Source: a virus. From it: a stretch of 39,809 nt of DNA. Where the stretch lies: IMG/VR virus record IMGVR_UViG_3300035034_001520, positions 1-39,809 of that record; one strand, written 5' to 3'. Below the pieces are notes generated by a model. It made no database searches and had not been told where the DNA came from. It was given only the letters and a program-made list of their open reading frames with translations. Both the position numbers and the translations under genes were made by a program. Shown piece by piece: positions 14,988 through 25,792 of the stretch; the first letter of the stretch is position 1; the number at the start of each line of letters is the position of its first letter.

Positions 14988-15195
14988 TTTCCTCTACTAT
15001 CCCAACTTCTTCTACCACTACAATTTCATTCCAATCTTTATCTACTTCACGAACATCTTCTTCTTTAAAATCCCACTTCTTGTTTATTTTTTGTTTCCTT
15101 AAGATGGAATAAGCGTTACGTTGATTGCTCGTCTCTACTCTTAATTCTCTATCTAATTCCCCTTGTTTTGCTACAACTGCAAAATTCTTTTGCAT
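14962..15195 (-). CDS. Small hypothetical protein (77 aa)
   Basis: A 77-residue charged protein: MQKNFAVVAKQGELDRELRV, a basic middle (SILRKQKINKKWDF) and an acidic tail (VVEEVGIVEEIEGGQ). It is the first gene after the promoter at 15228-15256, with GAAAGGAG before its ATG, so it starts the operon that includes the reductase and dUTPase. I recognise no family. Confidence 0.68.
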   Translation of the reverse strand: MQKNFAVVAKQGELDRELRVETSNQRNAYSILRKQKINKKWDFKEEDVREVDKDWNEIVVVEEVGIVEEIEGGQDIE

Positions 15196-15227
15196 TTTGT
15201 TTCTCCTTTCGTTTGTCTCTATACTTA

Positions 15228-15256
15228 ATTATAACACAAAACCCTACTTCTATCAA
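15228..15256 (-). promoter_or_regulatory. Leftward sigma-A-type promoter
   Basis: TTGATA (15251-15256 on the complement), 17-base spacer, TATAAT (15228-15233), with TGTG before the -10. The -35 box overlaps the stop codon of the RuvC-like gene. It drives the 77-residue gene, the hypothetical gene, the reductase and dut. Confidence 0.85.
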
Positions 15257-15744
15257 GTACTTTCTTCAATAATTTTTATAAATTTTTGAGAGTACTCGTT
15301 CATACATACTACATCAGCTGTGTCTTCTAATAGCTCTTCACCTATTAGTTCAAAAGCCAATTTTTTAGACCATTGTTTTGTGTTGGAGTATAGTTTTTTA
15401 TCGTAACCCATTTTACTCTGCCACGTACTAGGTGCGATTATTTGAAACAAGATGTGTTCTTCTATTAAATAGTTTACCAACACTCCTTGCAATATACCCA
15501 ATTGCTTCATTGTTTGCCTACTTAATCCCCCATAAATATCTTCCACAGTAACGAGGATTGGGTTAAATTTAGCTACTAACAACTTTAAAAAAATCTTTAT
15601 TTCATTTGAAGCGTCATGGTAGTCTTTTTCTTTGGTGATAAAAGTGCCATACAGCACTCTCTCATCACCAATAGACACACAAAAGCCACAACTTCTTGCT
15701 TGGTCTAAATTTATTATAACTCTATTATTCATAAGTTTTTCCAT
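15253..15744 (-). CDS. RuvC-like Holliday junction resolvase
   Basis: A 163-residue RNase H-fold nuclease of the RuvC type. Acidic residues fit the metal site: Asp in INLDQARSCGF, Glu in VTVEDIYGG, and Asp in EDTADVVCMNEY near the C-terminus. It would cut four-way junctions or branched replication intermediates before packaging. AAAGGATTTTTAA precedes the ATG at 15744. Its start overlaps the helicase gene by 20 bases, so the two are likely translated together. Confidence 0.82.
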   Translation of the reverse strand: MEKLMNNRVIINLDQARSCGFCVSIGDERVLYGTFITKEKDYHDASNEIKIFLKLLVAKFNPILVTVEDIYGGLSRQTMKQLGILQGVLVNYLIEEHILFQIIAPSTWQSKMGYDKKLYSNTKQWSKKLAFELIGEELLEDTADVVCMNEYSQKFIKIIEEST

Positions 15745-17998
15745 TTAAAAATCCTTTCAGAAAAGTTTGTTTATATTTTACTTTAGAGGTAGATATTGCG
15801 TAAGAAAAAGCCTTCGTTTCAGCACATATACAACAAAACTCTTTAGCTCTTGTCATGGCTGTATATATCCACTCTTTGCTAAGTATAGTATACCCACTAA
15901 AATCCATACCAACAATAATACATTTATTCTCACTACCTTGCATAGAGTGTCCTGTTATAGCATACCCAAGCAATATTGAAGACCAATATTTTTTATTAAC
16001 TACAACTCTGCCAACAATATCAAAATCAACAATTATATCTTTGGAAGATATTTCCACGATACTTCCTAAGAAGCCATTAAATATAAACGTAGGAACACCA
16101 TCTTCGTTTTTCGTATCGTAGTTATTTCTTTTAACTAGTATTCTATCACCCTCTCTTATGGTAAAATATACTTTATCGTACCCATTCAAAGTATAGATAG
16201 AAACTTCTTTTTTACTATTCGATTTTGGATTAACAAATTCTTGAATTTCAGAGTTTATGTCAAAAGCAGAAGCGTCCCCATTAAACCTAGTTGGTACAAC
16301 GACCGTAATGTCTCTAGGGTCTTTGTATTTGTCATACTGTTCTTTATAGTTCTCCATTATTCGAAGAGAAGTGAAAAGCTTATCGTTATATATGTCTAAT
16401 TTTAGGTCTTGTAGTATACCTCTAACTTCTTCTCCGCACCAACCTTTTCCAATAATATTCTTACCATGTCTAATACTTACACTGTCCATTATGATTGCAG
16501 ATTTTTTAGCTTGTCTATGTATCTCTGTCAGAGTTATTGCTTGAACAATATTACTATCCAACATATCTTTAAAAACATTAAGACTTCCTATACTCTCTAG
16601 TTGCCCTTCATCCCCTAAAACTACCAACTTGGCTCCAGTTCTTATTGATTTAATTAAGTCGTAAAATATCTCACCACCCACCATACTACACTCGTCTAAA
16701 ACTACTATGTCGTAAGGAAGTGGATTTTCAGCATTATAGGTGAAGCCTTTTTCTGGGTTGTATCCCAAAAGTTTGTGTATGGTAGAACCCTCTAAACCAG
16801 TTACCTCTTGCAACCTACTGCTAGCTTTTCCAGAAAGTGCCGTTTGAGCAACGGATAGGTTGTCTAGCACTGCCAATGTCGCACTAACAGAGCTTGTTTT
16901 TCCCGTACCACCAAAACCTGTTACTATACAAACATTGTTTTTTATAACTAATGATACAGCTCTTCTTTGCTCAACCGTATACTCCCAACCTTGTAGTAAC
17001 TCCATTTCTTTCAACACTTCTTCTGTTTTGCTAACCTCTACTTCACTTTTCTCTCCATTCATTATTCTCAAAAGCTCTTGAGACACTCTTTTTTCTAGTT
17101 CATAATAATATCTTAAGGCAACAAACGTTCTTTCTTCGTCCCAAACTAAAGTTGTTTTATCATATAGGTAATGCATTGATTCAGAAAAACCATTGCTGTC
17201 CACCTCTCCTATTGCTTCTACTAGATTGAAGTGTAGGTCATTTGGTGTTACCCAAGAGTATCCATTCTCAGCTCTTTCTCTTAGAAAGAACTCAATGAAA
17301 GACGATATTCTAAACACGCCATTAGTGGGATAACCCATAGCCATAGCCAAAGCATCGGCTTTTCCCCAACCTATTCCATCTATTTCAGAAGCCAACACAT
17401 AGGGATTAGTTTTTATTATGTTTACTATGGTTTCTGGATTTTTGTATCTATCTACTAATTTATTAAGCAGTGATTGAGTGAAGTTTATGTTTGGCAACTC
17501 TACAAAAATTTGACTAAAATCTTTATTGTTTTCATATTTGGAGATTATTTTATCAAAGGTAGACTCTCCAATCCCCTTAACACTCAAAAGAGCCTCTCTA
17601 TCTTCATTTACTATACAATCAAAAGGATTTTCTAACTCTAGGTATAGGTTTTCTACTTGTTTGCTTGTTAAGAATATAGATAAAAAGTCTTTCCTTTGCT
17701 CATCTGTTTCAATAGCATAGTCTGTAAAGGAGTAGTCTATTTCATACGATACACCATATTCGTTGTCTATTTCCTTTGCGTACACTATGTACTCAACATT
17801 GTCTTTTAAATCTAAACTAGGAAGCAGTCCCACAAGCTTATAACTTCCATACTTGTTTTTTCTAAACTTGCCGTCCATACTCTCTACAAGAGTGCAAAGG
17901 GCAACCCCCCAAGTGCCACTTTCGACACTTGAAGCTCCCTTTGGGTGCATAATTGAATTGACTTTAAACCTTCCTTTTAGCATTGGTCTTTTATTCAT
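15725..17998 (-). CDS. RecD-like superfamily 1 DNA helicase
   Basis: A 757-residue helicase of the RecD2/TraA kind. The N-terminal part (to about 300) includes helix-hairpin-helix-like segments (LSVKGIGESTFDKI and ASEIDGIGWGKADALA). Walker A is GFGGTGKTS, Walker B is VVLDECSMVG, motif III is VLGDEGQLESIG, motif IV is EIHRQAKKS, and motifs V-VI are ITGHSMQGSE and YTAMTRAKE. It probably unwinds 5' to 3' in recombination-dependent replication. ATG at 17998 follows AAAGG by 7 bases; an upstream in-frame TTG at 18004 fits less well. It overlaps the end of dnaE by 8 bases. Confidence 0.9.
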   Translation of the reverse strand: MNKRPMLKGRFKVNSIMHPKGASSVESGTWGVALCTLVESMDGKFRKNKYGSYKLVGLLPSLDLKDNVEYIVYAKEIDNEYGVSYEIDYSFTDYAIETDEQRKDFLSIFLTSKQVENLYLELENPFDCIVNEDREALLSVKGIGESTFDKIISKYENNKDFSQIFVELPNINFTQSLLNKLVDRYKNPETIVNIIKTNPYVLASEIDGIGWGKADALAMAMGYPTNGVFRISSFIEFFLRERAENGYSWVTPNDLHFNLVEAIGEVDSNGFSESMHYLYDKTTLVWDEERTFVALRYYYELEKRVSQELLRIMNGEKSEVEVSKTEEVLKEMELLQGWEYTVEQRRAVSLVIKNNVCIVTGFGGTGKTSSVSATLAVLDNLSVAQTALSGKASSRLQEVTGLEGSTIHKLLGYNPEKGFTYNAENPLPYDIVVLDECSMVGGEIFYDLIKSIRTGAKLVVLGDEGQLESIGSLNVFKDMLDSNIVQAITLTEIHRQAKKSAIIMDSVSIRHGKNIIGKGWCGEEVRGILQDLKLDIYNDKLFTSLRIMENYKEQYDKYKDPRDITVVVPTRFNGDASAFDINSEIQEFVNPKSNSKKEVSIYTLNGYDKVYFTIREGDRILVKRNNYDTKNEDGVPTFIFNGFLGSIVEISSKDIIVDFDIVGRVVVNKKYWSSILLGYAITGHSMQGSENKCIIVGMDFSGYTILSKEWIYTAMTRAKEFCCICAETKAFSYAISTSKVKYKQTFLKGFLNGKTYE

Positions 17999-19420
17999 AC
18001 TCAAACCTTTCTGTTGTTATTGAGGCTTCTCCATTTTCGTATATCTCCTCTATTTTTGCCACACTGTGCTGATACACACTATTGGCATAATTTCTAGGGA
18101 TAAATTGGTCGTCTCTTCTATACCCAACAACCATTATTTTAGCACCTCTTGTGAACCAAGATTTCTCCATAATTTTCTTCTTGCCACTATCTTCATTGTA
18201 AATTGACATTTGTTTGTCGTAATTGCTAAAAGCCCCTTGGTAGAACTTAACCTTAACTACTCCAAACTCTGTTAGTAATGTAACACTATGCTTCATCTTG
18301 TTTTTATCTAGCACAGTTCCACCTATTCTAGTTAATTGATACTTTTTAAACTCTTTGTTTTTTGTCCTTACCACTTCGAAAGCTTCCATAGATGGCAACT
18401 CAAAGAAGTTTGACAAGTCATAAACATCTTTATTTAACTTAGACATTTCATGCTCATGGTAGTAAAAACTCAAACTATCCATTTCCCATTTAGATATTGT
18501 TCCATTACAATACTTGTCCCAATCCCCACTCATTCCCAAACTTACAATATTATCCCTATACAGTTCCAACGTACTTTCTAAACCTAACCAATCAGATAGT
18601 TTTTCGATATGTTTGGAAACTACTTTCTCAATTGAACTTGTCCTATATTCTACTGTGCAGTCATCTGTATATTCAAAATCCTCTCCCTCTTTTAACTCAC
18701 CAACAAATATTTCAGAAAAATACTCTAGTACATCATCTCTGTTAGGCAAGACATTCCACTTTCTATTTCCCTTTTTACCAACAAAATACTCTTTTGTGTT
18801 TATGAGTTTTAGGAACATGTATTCCCTAACTTGACCTAATAATTCTTTTGGAATTAATTCCATCTCTACTAGCTTTGCTAAGTTGCCAAAGTCCAAAGGC
18901 TTCTCTCTGTTGTTTCCTAGTATATGTATATTATACAAGAAACTCTTCATAGTGTCAACCCTATTTCCATTTATTTTCTCAATTTCGTCAAAAGCACCAG
19001 CTTTTATTAGGTTTATCATAGCAAGTTTTGGTAAATTTGTCTTTTCTATAAAGTCGGCAAGAGATAAATATGGTCTATTCTCTATTATTAGGTTAGCAAC
19101 ATCATCTCCTATCCCATTTATACCTTTCAAACCAAAGACTATTGCATCGTTTTCAATATCTGGGTAAAAACTAAACTTAGCTTTGTTGATGTGTGGTAAT
19201 GAAATACTAACACCATTGCCTTGAATATCACCTATTGCGATTGCTATCTTGCCATAATTAGTAACCTTCTTTTTATTATTGATTGACTCATCTTCTATTG
19301 CCGATGCGTTAACAGTTAAAACAGAAGTGTTCCAATATAACTTGTTAAATCTGTGATATAAGTTCATCTCTTGTAATGCTATTGCAGAGTAAGGCACAGT
19401 GTGATTCCTAGAGAAACTAT
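17991..19420 (-). CDS. dnaE: DNA polymerase III alpha (DnaE type), exon 2
   Basis: The C-terminal 476 codons of the phage polymerase after the group I intron. It resumes with SFSRNHTVPYSAIALQEM, the conserved GYxFxxSHxxxY segment of DnaE. A helix-hairpin-helix region follows (FGLKGINGIGDDVANLI, then LADFIEKTN), and the last about 150 residues form an OB-like region (RIGGTVLDKNKMKHSVTLLT). Joining bases 20438 and 19420 keeps one reading frame. It has no credible start of its own, so function depends on intron splicing. Its stop overlaps the helicase start. Confidence 0.9.
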
Positions 19421-20437
19421 CATTTCTACCCTCGGTTTCCCGATATTTATTAGGGGATTAGACTATATCTTGTGTGTGGAAGATTTGTCTATAATATAAA
19501 TTTCCATTTGTAATTTAAGTGAGATTTTCTCTCTCCTTTGCAAACTCTAGTTATTGCACCGTTATCTTTTCTGTCTATTGCTTTGTAAGCACTTTTCAAG
19601 TTTTCGTAAGTTTCGATTAGACTACCTTGCATATCATATTGACCAACCTTAACATTTTTCATCATCCTACTCTTTTTAAAAACCCCATCGTTTGGTTCTA
19701 GTCTTGAGTAAGACCAAACATACCCACCACCAATTCCACCCTCAATAGCACAAATAGATATACTTTTTATTGAGACATTGGTTTTACTCTTAGCTTGTTG
19801 TGCACTACCATATTTTTCAACAAATGTTCCATCAATGTTGTATTGATAAACGTTTTTTGTTTTTAGTAGTTTTGTTCTCACGGCGTGTTGCATATTACCG
19901 CTTGCATCAACAACTTCCAAGTTTTCAAGCATGTTGTTTACTTTGTTGCCATCAATATGATTTATTTGAAGCTTGGTGTCTATATCCAACCTTAAAAAAT
20001 ACTCTCCTATTAATCTGTGAACATATCTTGTGTATTGTTTGTTTTTATGACTTAGAGTATAAGACTCATAGCCGTTTGTACGATTAAACTTTCTTTTTAA
20101 CAGTCTGTTTGTTTCTGTGTTTATACAGTCACCGTTACTATAAATCGAATACTTTGTTTCACTGTTGTTTAAAAAAACTCTTTTATTCATTTCACTACTC
20201 TCTCTACTTCCACACACTTAGCACTTCGAATGGTAGCCTATCTCCCACCCTACTCCCTTACGGGATAGTCGTTGCACCTTCCTCTTTCAAGGCTTGGCAC
20301 AGGATTATCATATTGTTTCCAACTTAGACTTCCCCTGTTAGCCTACTCATTAGTCATTATTTCCCATGACTCCAAAAGTTAAGTAGACACCGCTAGGCAA
20401 TAGCGTTCACAAAATTTTAATAGGGCATAATGTTTTT
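19421..20437 (-). mobile_element. Group I intron in dnaE
   Basis: A 1017-base insertion. The exon end TAGGGT (20443-20438) pairs with the guide GCCCTA (20426-20421) to form P1 with the usual U.G at the splice site. The intron's last base is G at 19421. The first exon bases ATAGT pair with ATTAT next to the guide (P10). Splicing gives LGYSFSRNH, the expected DnaE sequence, with no frame change. Conserved core blocks lie at 19427-19466 and 20267-20300 and recur in the intron at 29766-30352. It contains an HNH endonuclease gene. Confidence 0.9.
19489..20190 (-). CDS. HNH homing endonuclease in the dnaE intron
   Basis: A 233-residue protein. HNH motif: residues near INHIDGNKVNNMLENLEVV, followed by NMQHA. 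Two NUMOD1-like DNA-binding repeats follow (VYQYNIDGTFVEKYGSAQQA and VGQYDMQGSLIETYENLKSA). It would cut intronless dnaE alleles to spread the intron. The ATG at 20190 is preferred to an in-frame ATG nine codons upstream because a GAGAGTAG element lies close before it; this choice is not sure. It looks intact. Confidence 0.88.
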   Translation of the reverse strand: MNKRVFLNNSETKYSIYSNGDCINTETNRLLKRKFNRTNGYESYTLSHKNKQYTRYVHRLIGEYFLRLDIDTKLQINHIDGNKVNNMLENLEVVDASGNMQHAVRTKLLKTKNVYQYNIDGTFVEKYGSAQQAKSKTNVSIKSISICAIEGGIGGGYVWSYSRLEPNDGVFKKSRMMKNVKVGQYDMQGSLIETYENLKSAYKAIDRKDNGAITRVCKGERKSHLNYKWKFIL

Positions 20438-22943
20438 ACCCTAATTGGATACCAATACACTCTTTCCAAATATAGTTTAGGAAATTTGGTCTAGTTCCTA
20501 GCTTCTTACCCACTTCAAAGAACAGCACTGTCATTTCTTCTATGTCTTTTGTCTTCTTCTTTGCTATTATTTTACGAAGTTTGTTTGCACCAACCATATC
20601 GAAACCAACAATATCTTTATCCATTGTCAACTCCATTACGTCTTCTTGCTCTATAGCCATCATGTTTTTATCCAAAAGATGTCTCTCAACAACTGCTATT
20701 TCTTTTGCATTTAAGCCATACTTAGCCATATCCTTATACGCTTCTTTTATGTCGTTCTTATACCTAGCGAATTTGTCCATTGGTGTCTCTCCATCTGAAC
20801 TCATTAGTCTCATAACAGAGTTAGCAAGAGCTAGTTCTTTCAAACTTCTAGGCTTTATTTTCTTTTGTGCTTGGTTTCCAACGTCTGTATCAAATTGAAA
20901 CAGTGATATAATCTCACTATTGTCAAGATACTCCCACATTTTTTCATCATCGTATTCTAAAACGTCTGGATGAAGAATTTTATTATAGGTATCTCTTATA
21001 TTTCCACTATGTTCGACTACTTTATCAAGTATTAGTAGGTCTAACTCAGTTCTTATTTTGTCTAAACCCTCTATTGTTAAGAAGTCTACCTTTAGCCCAC
21101 CCATATCCTCTGAATCATTCATATCGAACGCAGTAACAAGCTTGCCATTTGGAGACGTCATTATGGAGTTGTAATCTAGTATTGTGGTTGGATATATAAT
21201 AACCCCACTAGCATGAGTAGAGCGACCAACTATCAAACCTTCTATCTTTCTAGCCGTTTCTTCTACATGTTCATATGCGTCTATCTTCTCTTTAAAACCA
21301 TCTACCTTTTTTCTTTCCTTTGCTTCATCTCCATATAAACATTCGTCTAGAGACCATTGTTGACCTCTTTCTGATTTTATGTAGTCTGCCAACTCTTGTG
21401 CTATGTCATTGTTTATTCCCAATCCCCTACATGCAGTTAATAAAGCAGAGCGACTTCCTTCTTTTTTAAACGTACATATGTTTATTGTTTTGTCATAACC
21501 ATATTCGTCACTACCAAATTCTTTTGCAACAGCTTGAAATATCTGCTCTCTTTTTGAGGCTTCTGTATCCAAGTCTATGTCAGCAAGTTCTATTTTTGTA
21601 TGGTGTATATGTCTCCACCAAGGAAGATTGTGCTCAATTGGATTTAATTGGGATATATCTGTTAGGTAGCATAGGTAAAATCCTGTAACTGACCCCCTAG
21701 CAACACCTACTAGTGAATTTCCTTTACTGTCATCCCACATAATATCAACAATAATATCAACTAGATTATAATAAGAGGATAAGCTTTGTCCCAACTCTTG
21801 ACTTATAAGTTTAATTTGTTCTAACTCTATATCTATTCTATCAATATTCTCTTTGTTAAATTCCTGTTTTTTCTCTGAGAACCCTTGCTCAATATTCCAA
21901 AGTAGAAACACATCACTACCACTTTCACTTTTACTAAAATAGTCTATGTTTTTATGACTGCTGTAGTAGTCTTTGAAAATGTGGTCTAGCTTAATATTAC
22001 TAGGTAGTGGTACATTTGGTATTGCTGTTGGTTGAAACAGATTAACATCAGAGCATTTGTCGTGTATTTCCATTGTTGCTCTTAGCCCAACTTCTACCTC
22101 TTCTTGTGATAGGTAAGGCATCCAATCATATATCTCACTAGCTGTTTTCAAAAAAGTACTGTTGTAAAACTCCTCTGTCTCCCTATCCCCATCTCTACTT
22201 CTTAAAAAAGCAGAGTGCAATTCCTTCTCTTCCTCATTGAGATAATGAACATCGTTTGCTATTACATATTTAATTCCATAAGCGTTTGCTATTTTTAAAA
22301 GAACTTTATTGTATTCTTTTTGTTCCTCTGACTTACCAGCTTGCATCTCTATGTAAAAATCTTCCCCAAGCACACTTGTCATATAGTTTAGAAAGCCATC
22401 TACATCATCTCTTATTTGCTCTTCATTTGGGTTTTCCATATAGAGTAGCTCTAATATCTTAGAGCCTAAAAAAGACCCTAGACAAGCAGTAGAGCCAATT
22501 AAATGACCCTTATCTTTACCAACGACCTCTTTTAATTTGTCATAGGTTGTGGTTGGTCTCTCCAAACCTCTGTCAAAAAAACTGTTTTTCCAAGCAAACG
22601 AACTAAGTTCTTTGAGTTGTCTGTAACCAATTTCATCTTTTGCTATTAGTATGAAGTGATTGTACCTCCTACTAGGTTCAAGGCTTTCGTTCAAATAAAT
22701 TTCATTACCTAAGAGAACTTTAAAATCAGTGTTTGGATTATCCTCTTTTATTTTATTATAAGCTCTTATGGCTCTCAAATGAGAGCCTAGAGCATCGTGA
22801 TTTGTTACTGCTATACCATTCAATCCAATATCAAAGGCTCTATTTATTAAATCTTCCACCCTAATATTGCAGTCAATTATTCTAAGATTACTCATTTCAT
22901 CATGAGCGTGTATTTCTGTTATTTTTTCATATCTTTCAGCCAT
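20438..22943 (-). CDS. dnaE: DNA polymerase III alpha (DnaE type), exon 1
   Basis: The N-terminal 835 codons of a polymerase of 1311 residues after splicing. A PHP domain begins at EIHAHDEMSNL and AVTNHDALGSH. Polymerase motifs include LADIDLDTEASKR with the catalytic aspartates, GGLKVDFLTIEGLDKI, LFQFDTDVGNQA and VGANKLRKII. GAGAGGAAG precedes the ATG at 22943; an in-frame start farther upstream overlaps the promoter and recJ and is rejected. The frame runs three codons into the intron before a stop, so unspliced RNA gives a truncated polymerase. It is the phage's replicative polymerase by context. Confidence 0.92.
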
Positions 22944-22956
22944 AATTACTTCCTCT

Positions 22957-24705
22957 CTAAAACCAAAACTCTGTCTTTCTTTTATTATAACACACAAAGT
23001 CATATTCGTCAATGATTAATTGATAAAAAGTTTTTCCAGCCCATTCATTTATATTAACTCTACCTATTATATTAATTGAGAGCTTATCACTATTTAAAAA
23101 TGCCTCATCTAGGTCTAGAACAGTCTTCTCTACATTCTTGAAAGATATGGCTAAGATGTCTTTTGAGTCGTTTATTTGGAACTTTACCATGGTTTTAGCC
23201 TCATTGTATAAAATGTGACTTTTATCCACTATAATGTCTTTCACACAAATACATGGAGCCTCAAAACCCTTGCCATAGTGTTGTTCGTGTCTTCCCACCA
23301 CAGACATAAAATCACTTTTTAAGTCTTTTGCTTGTATTTCGAAATCTACTTCATAAACCTTTCCCTCGACAGAACTTTCTAACTCTTCATTCATTGAATT
23401 AACAAAATCTTGTAGGTCTGAACTATTATTGATGTTTATTCCAAACGCACTTGCATGCCCTCTAGCCCAATTAACACTTGCCATACTATCACACTTCTCT
23501 CTCAAGTCTTCAATGGGAGAATTGCTAAAATTTCTACCACTTCCACTAAAACTAATGCCATCTTTGTTTTCAACCACTACGAACGTTGGTTTATTGTATT
23601 CACTTGCTATTGAGTTAGCCAAAAGTCCAGTAAAAGACCTTCTCTCAATTGGTATCACTAGACTAATTACTTTGTCTCTCAACTTACTCTCTATCTCACT
23701 TCTATTACTTTCCAACAATTCGTTTTTAATATCATCTTGTGCTTTTTTTATATCCATAAGTTTGGGAATTTGCGACTCTATAAAAGAATTAGGCTTGATA
23801 AACCCCTTCTTCTTACTCTTATTGGAGAATGGATTACTATTAAAAACAATGCTATTTTCATCAATAAGACATTTGAAGAGTAAATTCTTCTCCTCTAGCG
23901 TACCCATTCTGTGAACTGCGTTTATTAGTGGAGCTATATAGAAGCTAATACTATCCATTTGGAAGCTTTTTATCTTATTACCATAATAGTCAATCAGATG
24001 TTTTAGAAACAGATTGTTTACGTTGGATAGTCCCTCCATTATGTAGTATCTGTTTTCCAACACCGTGGTGTCCATTAAATCGCTAACCATTCCAACAGCC
24101 ACAAGGTCTAAGAAGTAGTCTGCGTGGTTCATATTGTAAGCTTCATCAATAGCTTTACAAAACTTGTGCGCAACAGACACACCAGAAAGCTCCTTATTTG
24201 GAGAGCTGTCCATTTTAGGATTTATAACCACTGCATCATCACTATATCTTTCTGCCTCATGATGGTCGCAAACAACAACTTTCTTACCCATTTCTTTTAA
24301 TATCTTATGTTGTTCATAGTCACTAGAACCAGCATCTGCTATTAACAACACATCGAAATCAAAATCTCCCATCTCCTCTATAATAATCCCATGTTTTTTA
24401 CCACTATGGTTTAACCAAGATATTTTATTCTTATCATACACCTTACAAAGGTAAAGGTAGAGTAGGGCTGAACTAGTACTACCGTCCACGTCAGAGTCTA
24501 TTATGAGCCTAATTTTCTCATCGTTTTTCATTGACTTGACTAGCAAATCAACCCCCTCTCTCATATTTTTGATTATAAAAGGACTATCTACATTGTCTTC
24601 ACTGTAGTTAATCAAACCATTTAAACTTTCAATGCCTCTATTTTTTGCAAGAGTTTTCATTGGAAGTGCTTTGTAATTGTTTGTGCCTATTCTTTTATAT
24701 TTCAT
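22957..24705 (-). CDS. RecJ-like single-strand DNA exonuclease (DHH family)
   Basis: A 582-residue DHH/DHHA1 protein. Acidic metal-binding motifs are LIIDSDVDGSTSSALL, ADAGSSD and VVCDHHEAE. The DHHA1 part carries FSGSGRNFS and WARGHASAFG. The C-terminal about 130 residues are OB-like (VDFEIQAKDLKSDFM). It should degrade single strands 5' to 3' in recombination or mismatch repair. It overlaps the primase gene by 11 bases and is followed by dnaE after 13 bases. The dnaE promoter lies inside its 3' end. Confidence 0.88.
   Translation of the reverse strand: MKYKRIGTNNYKALPMKTLAKNRGIESLNGLINYSEDNVDSPFIIKNMREGVDLLVKSMKNDEKIRLIIDSDVDGSTSSALLYLYLCKVYDKNKISWLNHSGKKHGIIIEEMGDFDFDVLLIADAGSSDYEQHKILKEMGKKVVVCDHHEAERYSDDAVVINPKMDSSPNKELSGVSVAHKFCKAIDEAYNMNHADYFLDLVAVGMVSDLMDTTVLENRYYIMEGLSNVNNLFLKHLIDYYGNKIKSFQMDSISFYIAPLINAVHRMGTLEEKNLLFKCLIDENSIVFNSNPFSNKSKKKGFIKPNSFIESQIPKLMDIKKAQDDIKNELLESNRSEIESKLRDKVISLVIPIERRSFTGLLANSIASEYNKPTFVVVENKDGISFSGSGRNFSNSPIEDLREKCDSMASVNWARGHASAFGININNSSDLQDFVNSMNEELESSVEGKVYEVDFEIQAKDLKSDFMSVVGRHEQHYGKGFEAPCICVKDIIVDKSHILYNEAKTMVKFQINDSKDILAISFKNVEKTVLDLDEAFLNSDKLSINIIGRVNINEWAGKTFYQLIIDEYDFVCYNKRKTEFWF
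22984..23012 (-). promoter_or_regulatory. Leftward promoter for dnaE, inside recJ
   Basis: TTGACG (23007-23012 on the complement), 17-base spacer, TATAAT (22984-22989), with TGTGTG before the -10. It lies within the recJ coding region 41 bases before the dnaE ATG and would allow independent polymerase expression. Confidence 0.82.
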
Positions 24706-25792
24706 AATCTATGTCTCCTTTTATCTCTACCTTGCTTTTCATTAGCTCTTCTAATATTTCCTTACCTTTGTCAGTAGGACTATCTTTTTCTAAGATTAGG
24801 TTCTTATCATCAACAATAACGTAAACAGTGCAATAGTTTATAAACTTATCAGCTATTCTGAGAACGTTTTTATTAAAAGCATCTATCTTACTATCTGTTT
24901 GTTCTGGTTTATCCAATGCTATTATAACCTCATTAACACCAAGTTCGACTATTTTGTCTCTTTGGTAGTTGCTGACACTACTTCCACTAACACCTAAAGT
25001 GAAGCTGTTTTCTCCGTAGTATGAATCACATTGCATTGTCGACTTCTCTGCTTCGACTATCATCACTTTTTTAATCCTTTTTATTGCATCTTTGTTGTGA
25101 TTTAACCCAAAAAGATTGTGTTTTGTTTGATGTCGATAGTCGATTTTTTCTATTTTTAATGGTAAATATTTAGCTCCGCTCTCTGCGTCTTCTTTAATTA
25201 ACGCTCTACCCCTAATTCCAATCAAATCTCCAAACTCATTGAAGTGTGGTATGACTATTCTTGACCTAGTTATGTCAACACTTATGTCATATTTCTCCAT
25301 AGTAGGAGCCTCTATATGCTCTTCTAACCAACCTTTATAGTATCCACTAGCAAATACACCTAAGATTTCTTTGTTAAACTTCTTTAAACTAACTACTTCT
25401 TTCTCTTCTATTAGTTTGAAGTATTTGTCTAATATATCCCAATCATTTATCTTCTTAACATCAAAAAAACCTATCTTTTTTGAATGAGTTGAATATCCTA
25501 ATAGATTAGAAACCCACATAAGAGATTCATAAAAACCTTCGTTGAGAGATTTCATAACCAATCCAAAAATATTAAAACTTTCTTGACAACCAGTGTAACA
25601 ATGGAAGAGTTTACTATCTGTGTAGTAGTATAGCTTTTTACTATCTCCATGGTGGCAAACAGTTGGAAACTTTATAGTTGTCACATCACCACCCTCAAAA
25701 ACTTCTTCGTGGTAATCTCCCCCAAGAGCTTCTACTATTTGGACAATATCTTCATTGGTAATCTTTTCCAATAGTAAATCCTTATCTACCAC
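24695..25792 (-). CDS. DNA primase (zinc finger plus Toprim)
   Basis: A 365-residue DnaG-like primase that would make RNA primers. The N-terminal zinc-binding site is CHHGD followed by FHCYTGC. The catalytic Toprim domain has MIVEAEKSTMQ (Glu) and EVIIALDKPEQTD (Asp). A basic RNA polymerase core lies between (IVIPHFNEFGDLIGIRGRAL). It lacks the long DnaB-interaction domain of bacterial DnaG. Its start overlaps the helicase gene by 7 bases, matching a primase-helicase pair, and its end overlaps recJ. Confidence 0.9.
   Translation of the reverse strand: MVDKDLLLEKITNEDIVQIVEALGGDYHEEVFEGGDVTTIKFPTVCHHGDSKKLYYYTDSKLFHCYTGCQESFNIFGLVMKSLNEGFYESLMWVSNLLGYSTHSKKIGFFDVKKINDWDILDKYFKLIEEKEVVSLKKFNKEILGVFASGYYKGWLEEHIEAPTMEKYDISVDITRSRIVIPHFNEFGDLIGIRGRALIKEDAESGAKYLPLKIEKIDYRHQTKHNLFGLNHNKDAIKRIKKVMIVEAEKSTMQCDSYYGENSFTLGVSGSSVSNYQRDKIVELGVNEVIIALDKPEQTDSKIDAFNKNVLRIADKFINYCTVYVIVDDKNLILEKDSPTDKGKEILEELMKSKVEIKGDIDYEI

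Noticed and set aside
20438-20460. 5' splice site of the dnaE intron after CCAAT
   Set aside because: It also keeps the frame, but placing it after TAGGGT gives the better P1 with U.G and restores the conserved GYSF sequence.
23429-23914. A 161-codon + strand frame inside recJ
   Set aside because: It lies opposite a well-supported gene, has no ribosome binding site and has the Leu/Ser-rich look of a complementary-strand frame.
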